Shown here piece after piece: positions 1-6,278 of a stretch of DNA of 16,686 nt (its first letter is position 1; every line of letters starts with the position of its first letter). A program made the position numbers and the translations under genes. Where the stretch lies: positions 1-16,686 of the forward strand of contig JAIFNF010000099.1 in the NCBI GenBank assembly GCA_020047885.1, written 5' to 3'. The notes beneath the pieces were generated by a model, which did no database searches, was not told where the DNA came from, and was given only the letters and a program-made list of their open reading frames with translations. The DNA is from Gammaproteobacteria bacterium. GTDB lineage: Bacteria; Pseudomonadota; Gammaproteobacteria; Competibacterales; Competibacteraceae.

Positions 1-611
1 AACGGGGTGTAGTTGATCATGATGTCTTCTTCCTTGACCCCCTTGGCCTTGAGATAGGCTTCCAGAATCTTGTTGGTGGTGCGCGGATAGACGTAGTCGG
101 TCCCCGCCAGCACCCAGCGCTGCACCTTCAAATCCTTCATCAGATAGTCCACTGCCGGAATCGCCTGCTGATTCGGCGCAGCTCCGGTGTAGAACACATT
201 CTTGGAAGACTCTTCGCCTTCGTATTGCACCGGGTAGAACAGAATGCCATTCAGTTCTTCAAACACCGGCAATACGGACTTGCGGGACACCGAGGTCCAG
301 CAGCCGAAGACCACATCAACCTTCTCTTTTTGCAATAATTCGCGGGCTTTCTCAGCGAACAACGGCCAGTTTGAGGCTGGATCGACGACCACGGCTTCAA
401 GCTTTTTACCGAGCAGACCGCCCTTCTTATTCTGCTCCTCGACTAGCATCAGCACCGTGTCTTTCAGGGTAGTTTCGCTGATGGCCATGGTGCCGGACAG
501 CGAATGCAGAACGCCGACCTTGATCGTGTCGGCGGCGTAGGCCAGCGTGGTTCCCAGCGTCAATGCGCCAGCAACCAGCCAGTGGCGAAAATTGGGCATG
601 GCATTTCTCAT
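1..611 (-). CDS. urtA: Urea ABC transporter substrate-binding protein UrtA (partial, C-terminus off the window)
   Basis: The frame is open from an ATG at 611 to the left edge, giving about the first 203 residues of a family usually near 400 to 430. Residues 1 to 25 form a signal peptide (hydrophobic [16 protein letters not shown], then AD), so the product is periplasmic. The mature start reads [19 protein letters not shown], and later come [20 protein letters not shown] and [20 protein letters not shown], which are typical of the UrtA/amide-binding family. UrtA captures urea for the UrtBCDE importer. I chose the ATG at 611 because an AGGGGA-type ribosome site lies about 6 bases upstream; an in-frame ATG at 599 is the alternative. 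It lies downstream of ureG in the same direction, with its own possible promoter region. Identity is from recognised sequence; substrate is inferred from family and urease linkage. Confidence 0.93.
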   Translation of the reverse strand, partial: MRNAMPNFRHWLVAGALTLGTTLAYAADTIKVGVLHSLSGTMAISETTLKDTVLMLVEEQNKKGGLLGKKLEAVVVDPASNWPLFAEKARELLQKEKVDVVFGCWTSVSRKSVLPVFEELNGILFYPVQYEGEESSKNVFYTGAAPNQQAIPAVDYLMKDLKVQRWVLAGTDYVYPRTTNKILEAYLKAKGVKEEDIMINYTP

Positions 612-667
612 AGGCTTCCCCTGGAATCGTGGTTAAAGGTTCGCTGGATGCGAATCCGCCAAGGGAC

Positions 668-767
668 ATTATCAAGAGTCATGCCATCTGCTTAATATCA
701 ATCAATATCAGTCTATTAAATAAATTCTGCACCATCAGTGTCAAGGGTCACGACTTATAATGGTGCA
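668..767 (-). promoter_or_regulatory. Candidate promoter/regulator region of urtA (sigma-54-like site, NtrC-like half-sites)
   Basis: Reading the minus strand toward urtA, TGCACCAT (767-760) and ATGGTGCA (735-728) form a perfect 8-bp inverted repeat with a 24-bp spacer. These match the TGCACC/GGTGCA half-sites of NtrC, although the usual dyad has a far shorter gap. Downstream, TGGCATGACTCTTGAT (686-671) resembles the sigma-54 consensus TGGCACG-N4-TTGCA but has GA instead of GC at -12. A sigma-70-type GATAAT (673-668) overlaps it, and TTAATATCAATCAA (plus strand 692-705) is one base off an FNR box. A start near 661 would give a leader of about 50 bases. All of this is pattern matching; which sigma factor is used is not settled. 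I see no clear terminator after ureG here. Confidence 0.35.
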
Positions 768-820
768 AAGCCCTTCGCACTCGCGCTGACGAACTGTTGG
801 ACTCGTTCCAAACCGCCGAC

Positions 821-1426
821 TCACAACATCCCGCGTTCAATAATAAAATCAATCACTGGCTCCAATCCCAGCCGGGTTTTCAGGTTGGTGAACACAAAGG
901 GCCGGTCGCCGCGCATTTTTCGTGCATCGCGCTCCATAATTTCCAGCGACGCCCCAACATAGGGCGCAAGGTCGATTTTATTGATGACCAGCAAATCCGA
1001 GCGGGTGATGCCGGGGCCACCTTTGCGGGGAATCTTGTCGCCCGCTGCCACGTCGATCACATAGATCGTCAGATCCGACAACTCCGGGCTGAAGGTCGCG
1101 CTGAGGTTGTCGCCCCCGGACTCCACCAACACCAGATTCAGATCGGGAAAGCGCTCGCACAATTGCGCCACTGCCGCCAGATTCATGGAAGCATCTTCCC
1201 GAATTGCGGTATGCGGGCAACCGCCGGTTTCCACGCCGATGATCCGCTCCGGCTCCAGCGCCTGGGCGCGGGTCAGGAACTGGGCGTCTTCGTAGGTGTA
1301 GATGTCATTGGTGACGACGGCGATTTGATAGCGGTCGCGTAACGCCTTGCACAAAGCTTCGACCAGCGCGGTTTTGCCGGAGCCAACCGGCCCGCCCACG
1401 CCAACGCGCAGAGGTTGTGAGTTCAT
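821..1426 (-). CDS. ureG: Urease accessory GTPase UreG
   Basis: A 201-residue protein, the normal size for UreG (about 205). It is a SIMIBI-class GTPase that, with UreD, UreE and UreF, drives nickel insertion into apo-urease in the cytoplasm. Visible motifs are the P-loop GPVGSGKT at residues 12-19, the nickel-binding CPH motif at 70-72 in [17 protein letters not shown], the [15 protein letters not shown] segment, and the guanine-specificity motif NKID in [16 protein letters not shown]. The ATG at 1426 begins [12 protein letters not shown], as expected for the family. It is the last gene of the urease operon, 24 bp after ureF, and lies about 210 bp ahead of urtA. No damage is seen. Confidence 0.97.
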   Translation of the reverse strand: MNSQPLRVGVGGPVGSGKTALVEALCKALRDRYQIAVVTNDIYTYEDAQFLTRAQALEPERIIGVETGGCPHTAIREDASMNLAAVAQLCERFPDLNLVLVESGGDNLSATFSPELSDLTIYVIDVAAGDKIPRKGGPGITRSDLLVINKIDLAPYVGASLEIMERDARKMRGDRPFVFTNLKTRLGLEPVIDFIIERGML

Positions 1427-1450
1427 AAGTGGAAACCTGTTAGTGTGTTT

Positions 1451-2167
1451 TCACGACCGAAACAGCCGCGAATATTGTGTCTCATGCAGCGCCCCGGCTA
1501 ATGCCAACCCTGGCGCAGCCGCCCCAATCTCTTCTTCCGGCAGCATCAATCCTTCCTGCACCGCACCGACCAGCACCGGCCCCGCCGCTACTAACAACCG
1601 CTGACTGGCGGTCTGCCCGAGTGGAATCAGCCGGGTCGCGGCCGCCACCTGATTTTCCACCCACGCCCACGCGTAACCTGCTGCCGCATCCGGTAACGTA
1701 ATCGCCCACCGCGCCGCCGCCAGACTGAACAGTGTTGCAAAGCACACTCGTTGAGTATTCCGCCACGACGCAGCTTCCACAATGCCCAAATCGGTCAGCA
1801 ACCGAGCCAGCGCCGCACCGAGATGCTGATCCTCCCGCTGCAATTCCGCCGCCTCGCGGGAAGCATATAACCGGGCGTTCCAGCGGCGAATGTCCACTTC
1901 ATCCCCGGCCTGCCATGCGGCATACAGTCGGGCGAATACCGGCACATCCAACCGCCGCAGACTGTGGTTGAGCAGACCGAGAATCCAGTCGCCAGCGCTG
2001 GCTTCATCCCGCACCCAAGCCCGCTCCACCGCGTATTCCAGACCTTGCGAATAGGCGTAAGCCCCGACTGGCAGAGCCGGACTGCAAAGCTGCAACAAGC
2101 GGAGCAAGGCCAGCGAGATGCCCCGTTCCTCTTGTGGGGGAAGCGCTGGGGGTGTGGGATGCGACAC
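1451..2167 (-). CDS. ureF: Urease accessory protein UreF (start codon uncertain)
   Basis: UreF forms the UreD-UreF-UreG pre-activation complex and couples UreG GTP hydrolysis to nickel delivery. The core begins LALLRLLQLCSPALPVGAYA, then YSQGLEYAVE, typical of UreF; the end is GALHETQYSRLFRS. The start is unclear. The GTG at 2167 lies one base past the ureE stop and adds a 16-residue prefix (VSHPTPPALPPQEERG) encoded by a degenerate copy of the local palindromic repeat, but it has no good ribosome site. The family-like start would be an ATC at 2119, which has AGGA 7 bases upstream and would give 222 residues, close to the family norm of about 224. A TTG at 2107 is a third option and a TTG at 2233 is unlikely. 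Function is secure; only the N-terminus is in doubt. Confidence 0.9.
   Translation of the reverse strand: MSHPTPPALPPQEERGISLALLRLLQLCSPALPVGAYAYSQGLEYAVERAWVRDEASAGDWILGLLNHSLRRLDVPVFARLYAAWQAGDEVDIRRWNARLYASREAAELQREDQHLGAALARLLTDLGIVEAASWRNTQRVCFATLFSLAAARWAITLPDAAAGYAWAWVENQVAAATRLIPLGQTASQRLLVAAGPVLVGAVQEGLMLPEEEIGAAAPGLALAGALHETQYSRLFRS
2120..2158 (-). repeat. Degenerate palindromic repeat unit at the ureF start
   Basis: On the minus strand CCCACACCCCCAGCGC is followed by TTCCCCCACAAGAGGAACGG and GGC. This follows the layout of the better copies at 11152 and 13493 (CCCTCACCC lead, pyrimidine arm, short loop, purine arm), but with several changes in both arms, so it no longer forms a strong hairpin. 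The purine arm AGAGGAACGGGG sits where the ureF ribosome-binding site should be. Assignment to the repeat family is by eye. Confidence 0.5.
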
Positions 2168-2168
2168 G

Positions 2169-2627
2169 TTACGGATGGTCGTGGTGAGGGTGATGGGCGT
2201 TCGAATCACCCTGTGCGCCGGCTTCCGGTTCAAACAGCGCCTGCTCGCTGATCACCGCCAATCCCAGTTCCCGAACCAGCCGGTCCAGCACATGATCATG
2301 GAGATAACGCAGCCAGCCGGGACCGACCTGCAACGGAACATGGCGATTGCCGAGATGGTAGGCTGCACGCGCTAATAACAATGGATCATCGGTTCGGGCG
2401 GTCGATACGCTTTCCAGAGCTGCCTGGACTTCAACGACCAAACCGGTCATAGTGCGCAATAAATCCCCATGACGCAACACCGTACCGCGTGGCAGGATCA
2501 AGCCCACATCCATGCCGTTGTCCAACCGGGTGCGTAACCGGCTCTTCTGCCGCTGTTCAAACGGCAGAGTCAGCGTCATTTCCGCCGGCAACGTCTCGCT
2601 TAGACGTTCAACAATCGTCAATTCCAC
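2169..2627 (-). CDS. ureE: Urease accessory nickel metallochaperone UreE
   Basis: A 152-residue UreE (family about 150 to 160). It is a cytoplasmic dimer that binds nickel and hands it to UreG and the urease apo-complex. Visible are the N-terminal VELTIVERLSETLPAEMTLT, the Arg-rich segment EQRQKSRLRTRLDNGMDVG, the metal-site region AYHLGNRHVPLQV and a short His-rich tail ending HHPHHDHP. The start is the GTG at 2627, because UreE proteins begin at this (M)ELTIVERL segment and a GGTGAAG element lies just upstream. A longer frame to 2735 would add 36 residues that run through a palindromic repeat and the ureC stop, and is rejected. It lies 58 bp after ureC and one base before the GTG used here for ureF. 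Confidence 0.95.
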   Translation of the reverse strand: MELTIVERLSETLPAEMTLTLPFEQRQKSRLRTRLDNGMDVGLILPRGTVLRHGDLLRTMTGLVVEVQAALESVSTARTDDPLLLARAAYHLGNRHVPLQVGPGWLRYLHDHVLDRLVRELGLAVISEQALFEPEAGAQGDSNAHHPHHDHP

Positions 2628-2640
2628 GACTTCACCCACA

Positions 2641-2670
2641 CCCTCACCCCCCAAGCCCCTCTCCCGCAAG
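2641..2670 (+). repeat. Truncated palindromic repeat between ureC and ureE
   Basis: The plus strand reads CCCTCACCCCCCAAGC followed by CCCTCTCCCGCAAG. The lead and the pyrimidine arm match the copies at 11152 and 13493, but the matching purine arm is missing; what follows (CAGACGATGGGCG) does not pair. It fills most of the 58-bp gap between the ureC stop and the ureE GTG start. Confidence 0.65.
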
Positions 2671-2685
2671 CAGACGATGGGCGTT

Positions 2686-4422
2686 TCAGAACAAAAAATA
2701 CCGTTGCGCCAGGGGCAACACCGAGGCCGGTTCACAGGTCAGCAACACCCCGTCCGCCCGCACTTCATAGGTCTGCGGATCAACGTCAATCACCGGCTGG
2801 TAATCGTTATGAATCAAATTCCGCTTACCGATGGCGCGGGTTTGACAGACCGCTGCCAGCATCCGGCGCAAGCCCAGCGCGTCCAGTGACCCACTGTTCA
2901 GCGCTGCCTTAGAGACGAAGGTCAGGGAGGTCGCTGCCAACGCCCCGCCAAATGCCCCGAACATCGGCCGGTAATGCACCGGCTGTGGCGTGGGAATTGA
3001 CGCATTAGGGTCGCCCATGGGCGCAGCGACGATCATGCCGCCCTTGATGATCAGCGACGGTTTCGCCCCAAAAAAGGCCGGTCGCCACAGCACAATGTCC
3101 GCCAGCTTGCCCACCTCCAGCGAACCGACCAGATGGCTGATGCCATGGGTAATCGCCGGATTGATGGTGTACTTGGCGATGTAGCGCTTGACCCGGAAAT
3201 TGTCAGCGCGCTCATCTCCCCCCTCGCCATTCATGGAGAGGGGGGCCGGGGGGGTGAGGTGTCCCCGCTGCACCTTCATCTTGTGTGCGGTTTGCCAGGT
3301 GCGGGTAATCACCTCGCCGACCCGACCCATTGCCTGGGAATCGGAGGAAATCATCGAAAACGCGCCCAGATCATGCAGGATGTCCTCGGCGGCGATGGTT
3401 TCCCGGCGAATCCGTGAATCCGCAAACGCCACATCTTCGGGAATGCCGGGATCGAGATGGTGGCAAACCATCAGCATATCCAGATGCTCATCGACCGTAT
3501 TGACGGTGTAGGGCCGGGTGGGATTGGTGGACGACGGCAGCACATTCGGTTCGCCACAGGCGCGAATAATATCCGGGGCATGACCGCCGCCCGCGCCTTC
3601 GGTGTGGTAGGTGTGAATCGCCCGACCCTTGAACGCCGCCAGCGTATCCTCGACAAAGCCGGACTCGTTCAGCGTATCGGTATGAATCGCCACCTGCACG
3701 TCATAGCGTTCCGCCACCGCCAGACAATTATCTATCGCGGCGGGCGTCGTCCCCCAGTCCTCATGCAGCTTCAACCCCATCGCCCCGGCGTTCAACTGCT
3801 CTTCCAGCGACCCCGGATGACTGGCGTTGCCCTTGCCCAGGAAACCGAGATTGACCGGCAACCCTTCCGCCGCCTGCAACATGCGCCGCAGATGCCACGG
3901 ACCCGGCGTACAGGTCGTCGCGTTCGTGCCGGTGGCCGGGCCGGTGCCGCCGCCGAGCATCGTGGTCACGCCGGACATTAGCGCTTCCTCGACCTGCTGC
4001 GGACAGATGAAATGGATATGGCTGTCGATGCCGCCCGCCGTGGCAATCAGTCCTTCGCCAGCAATCGCCTCGGTGCCGGGACCGATAATAATCGTGACGC
4101 CCGGCTGCACATCGGGATTACCGGCCTTGCCAATCCCGCATATACGCCCGTCCTTGATGCCAATATCGGCCTTGACGATGCCCCAATGGTCTACAATCAG
4201 GGCATTGGTAATCACCGTATCCACCGCACCACCCGCCTGGGAACGCTGCGACTGACCCATCCCGTCGCGAATCACCTTACCGCCGCCGAATTTGACCTCT
4301 TCGCCGTAAATGGCGTGGTCGCGTTCAACTTCAATCCACAATTCGGTATCGCCCAACCGCACCCGGTCGCCCACCGTGGGGCCGTACATTTCCGCATAAG
4401 CGTGGCGGTCAATGCGGCTCAT
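2686..4422 (-). CDS. ureC: Urease alpha subunit UreC (catalytic), with a repeat-derived insertion
   Basis: The catalytic subunit of nickel urease, which hydrolyses urea to ammonia and carbamate in the cytoplasm as (UreABC)3. It has 578 residues against about 567 in Klebsiella. All active-site groups are present: His135 and His137 (DSHIHF), carbamylated Lys218 (GLKLHEDWG), His247 (AIHTDT), His273 ([15 protein letters not shown]), flap Cys320 and His321 (MVCHHL), and nickel ligand Asp361 ([12 protein letters not shown]). After KVQRG (383-387) the family has about 10 residues before [17 protein letters not shown]; here there are about 20 ([20 protein letters not shown]), encoded by a palindromic repeat. 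The frame is kept, so the enzyme is likely still made. The start overlaps the ureB stop by 4 bases (ATGA). Confidence 0.97.
   Translation of the reverse strand: MSRIDRHAYAEMYGPTVGDRVRLGDTELWIEVERDHAIYGEEVKFGGGKVIRDGMGQSQRSQAGGAVDTVITNALIVDHWGIVKADIGIKDGRICGIGKAGNPDVQPGVTIIIGPGTEAIAGEGLIATAGGIDSHIHFICPQQVEEALMSGVTTMLGGGTGPATGTNATTCTPGPWHLRRMLQAAEGLPVNLGFLGKGNASHPGSLEEQLNAGAMGLKLHEDWGTTPAAIDNCLAVAERYDVQVAIHTDTLNESGFVEDTLAAFKGRAIHTYHTEGAGGGHAPDIIRACGEPNVLPSSTNPTRPYTVNTVDEHLDMLMVCHHLDPGIPEDVAFADSRIRRETIAAEDILHDLGAFSMISSDSQAMGRVGEVITRTWQTAHKMKVQRGHLTPPAPLSMNGEGGDERADNFRVKRYIAKYTINPAITHGISHLVGSLEVGKLADIVLWRPAFFGAKPSLIIKGGMIVAAPMGDPNASIPTPQPVHYRPMFGAFGGALAATSLTFVSKAALNSGSLDALGLRRMLAAVCQTRAIGKRNLIHNDYQPVIDVDPQTYEVRADGVLLTCEPASVLPLAQRYFLF
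3218..3259 (-). repeat. Palindromic repeat inserted in frame within ureC
   Basis: On the plus strand CCCCCCTC (3218-3225) pairs with GAGGGGGG (3238-3245), and CCAT (3227-3230) pairs with ATGG (3233-3236), with one mismatched position between and a 2-base loop. The unit then runs through GGGGGGGTGAGG to 3259, matching the lead of the other copies in inverse. It encodes the extra [14 protein letters not shown] stretch of UreC, absent from ordinary UreC proteins as I know them. Its arms are G/C-richer and its loop differs from the copies at 11152 and 13493. Confidence 0.7.
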
Positions 4423-4736
4423 GGCTGTTTCTCCAGTGGTCCCATGACTTCAGCGCGGAAGCCGTGAACATGCCGGGCACCGGCATAATCCACCAGTTCG
4501 ATCTCGCGTTCCTGGCCCGGCTCGAAGCGGACTGCCGTACCGGCGGGAATGTCCAGCCGGGTCCCTCGCGCTAATCCTCGGTCAAAGCGCAACGCGGGAT
4601 TGGTTTCGGCAAAGTGGTAATGCGAACCGACCTGAATCGGCCGGTCACCGGTATTCGCCACGGTCAGCCGCGTCAAGCGACGACCAACATTGAGTTCAAG
4701 CTCGCCATCGGCAGCAATCATTTCACCGGGAATCAT
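4419..4736 (-). CDS. ureB: Urease beta subunit UreB
   Basis: A 105-residue structural subunit of urease (about 106 in Klebsiella), kept as a separate polypeptide rather than fused to UreA. It begins [19 protein letters not shown] and carries the typical [38 protein letters not shown] and [12 protein letters not shown] segments. The ATG at 4736 is chosen because this is where the family begins and GGAG lies just upstream; the frame open to 4805 runs back into ureA. It is 10 bp after ureA and overlaps ureC by 4 bases, which suggests translational coupling. Confidence 0.97.
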   Translation of the reverse strand: MIPGEMIAADGELELNVGRRLTRLTVANTGDRPIQVGSHYHFAETNPALRFDRGLARGTRLDIPAGTAVRFEPGQEREIELVDYAGARHVHGFRAEVMGPLEKQP

Positions 4737-4746
4737 GGAGTTCTCC

Positions 4747-5049
4747 TCAGAGAATGGGTTGATGAACCGTGACCAGCTTGGTGCCGTCCGGGAAAGTGGC
4801 CTCAATCTGCACCTCGGGAATCATCTCCGGGATGCCGTCCATCACGTCCTCGCGGGTCAGCAGTGTGCGGCCATAACCCATCAGGTCAGCGACGCTCCGC
4901 CCTTCCCGTGCGCCTTCCAGCAACGCACAGGACAGATAGGCGACCGCTTCCGGGTAGTTGAGTTTCAGGCCCTTGGCCTTGCGCCGTTCGGCCAGCAGGC
5001 CAGCAGTGAACAGCAACAGCTTGTCTTTTTCACGGGGCGTCAGCTCCAT
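4747..5049 (-). CDS. ureA: Urease gamma subunit UreA
   Basis: A 100-residue protein, exactly the usual UreA size. It begins [20 protein letters not shown] and contains [40 protein letters not shown] and the end [20 protein letters not shown], all hallmarks of the gamma subunit. The ATG at 5049 has a GAGGAAC ribosome site about 5 bases upstream. It lies 18 bp after ureD and 10 bp before ureB. No defects are seen. Confidence 0.98.
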   Translation of the reverse strand: MELTPREKDKLLLFTAGLLAERRKAKGLKLNYPEAVAYLSCALLEGAREGRSVADLMGYGRTLLTREDVMDGIPEMIPEVQIEATFPDGTKLVTVHQPIL

Positions 5050-5067
5050 GGGGTTCCTCGCAGAATG

Positions 5068-5876
5068 TCAGGTATTCCAAAAACGGGAGGGACAGGGCGG
5101 GCGGTTGAGCATCACAGGTCTCAGCAAACTCCACGCCAGAATAAAAAAGCGTCGGGCGCGGGCGGCTGAAGGACCGAGGTAGCGCCCGATGAGAACGCCA
5201 TCGATAGCCGTCACCGCGACCATTTCATCGCCACCGACCGTCAGCGCGTTCCACTGTTCACGCACGGCGTCAACCATTCCCGGCAATACGGGCGCTCCCA
5301 ATAATGTAGCGGTCACCGGTTGACCCTGCAAACCCCAGGCGGCATTTAATAACGGATCGCCGCCGATCAAGCGCCCGGTTTCCAGATAGAGCGGCTCGCC
5401 ATCGCGCCAGAGTTCCAGCGTTTGCCGACATTCGCCCACCGTAAACTTTTCCCCCGCCGCCGGTCGCCCCAGACACAGGATTTCCCAACCCAGCACACGG
5501 GCGTCGCCCTGTAGCTCGATGCACGTCAGCGACTGGAGACGAGCACCGTTATAGATAATATTTTCCTGGGGCAACCATTCCAGCACCGCGCCGCGCTGCG
5601 ATAGAACTTGCCCGCCGCAGGCGTCGTTAGCAGGGCATGAGCACCCGGATCAAGCTGGGCGTCGAGGCGCAATTCGTCGCCGCCGACCACCCCGCCGGGC
5701 GGATGGAGAATGGCGATATGGCAGACCGCTTCTCCCTCGGGATAGAACGGCCGCTGCACCTGAAGCGGGCCTTGATGGGTACATTGCCTTAAAACGGTGC
5801 GCTGCTGGCGACGTTGAAAGCCGAGCTGTAAGTGTGCCTGCCAACCGGTTGCGGGCATCGCCTGATCTACGGTCAT
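5068..5876 (-). pseudogene. ureD: Urease accessory protein UreD, frameshifted with an apparent internal deletion
   Basis: UreD (UreH) binds apo-urease and recruits UreF and UreG for nickel loading. The 5' part from the ATG at 5876 encodes MTVDQAMPATGWQAHLQLGF and the conserved HPPGGVVGGDEL, LLTTPAAGKFYRS. The 3' part, in another frame, continues LEWLPQENIIYNGARLQSLT, then WEILCLGRPAAGEKFTVGE and ends at 5068. In UreD proteins about 18 residues lie between KFYRS and LEWLPQ; here only 11 bases (5584-5594) separate them, so about 43 bp seem missing and the phase shifts. Read in the first frame the protein leaves the family at the junction and stops near 5526. Either the gene is truly broken, which should impair urease maturation, or the sequence has an error here. 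The ATG at 5936 is an alternative start with a non-family extension. Confidence 0.88.
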
Positions 5877-6278
5877 TGGGAAAATCCGCTTCTGCTTCTC
5901 AATAGTTCGGACAGTTTTTGAGGGGGATGGCGTCATGTTCGGATAAGGTGAGGTTGAGAATTCACACCGAATCTGAGGGAAGCACCCATGCCGCTGTTAG
6001 AAAGTGTACTGTTGAAAATGCCCTTTAGCCAACCGTTCCGGGCTTTTCTGAACGAGTTGTTAGTCCTGTTACGATCGTTCTGGGGCGGGCGACGTTTCAC
6101 AATCTAAGCCGTTACAGCGCTTATGTAGAGAAAACCTTTAGCCGGTGGTTTCGGCGGAAGGTCGATTGGGCCGGGAGTCACTCAGACTACAGATTGAGAG
6201 CCGGATCGCTTGAAAGTCAAACATCGTGTAACATCCATTGTCTCATTGCAGTGCGCCCAAATTTCAGGAGAACTTGCT
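5877..6278. other. Divergent spacer between ureD and narX with an IS remnant
   Basis: These 402 bp hold no intact gene. They should contain the promoters of both the urease operon (leftward) and narX-narL-mobB (rightward). The middle is a transposase fragment (5988 to about 6172). A possible left border of the inserted material is near ATGTTCGGATAAGG at 5935, but I could not find a matching inverted end on the right. I could not pick a convincing sigma-70, sigma-54, FNR or NarL site for either operon by eye. TTGAAAGTCAA at 6210-6220 is a small inverted repeat of unknown meaning. The narX ribosome site AGGAG is at 6266-6270. Confidence 0.5.
5988..6172 (+). pseudogene. IS4-like transposase, N-terminal remnant with a frameshift
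   Basis: From an ATG at 5988 with a GAGGGA ribosome site upstream, the reading is MPLLESVLLKMPFSQPFRAF, then LNELLVLLRSFWGGRRFT. Shifting by one base after TTCAC gives NLSRYSAYVEKTFSRWFRRK, then VDWA. The pattern (short N-terminus, then FxNLSRYSxYxEKTFSRWFRRxxDW) is that of the N-terminal region of IS4-type DDE transposases. About 62 codons remain of a protein usually several hundred long; the catalytic DDE part is absent. The one-base loss creates an early TAA. This is a dead insertion-sequence fragment. The exact IS family needs a database search. Confidence 0.72.

Noticed and set aside
692..705. FNR-like box TTAATATCAATCAA upstream of urtA
   Set aside because: It is one mismatch from consensus, in AT-rich DNA, and its centre is about 38 bp, not 41.5, from the predicted start. 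Urea uptake is not an expected FNR target.
612..820. A rho-independent terminator after ureG
   Set aside because: I found no GC stem followed by T-run; the long-spaced TGCACCAT/ATGGTGCA inverted repeat fits an operator better than a terminator.
6210..6278. TTG start extending narX by 23 residues
   Set aside because: The ATG at 6279 has a good AGGAG site, and NarX proteins begin shortly before the first membrane segment.
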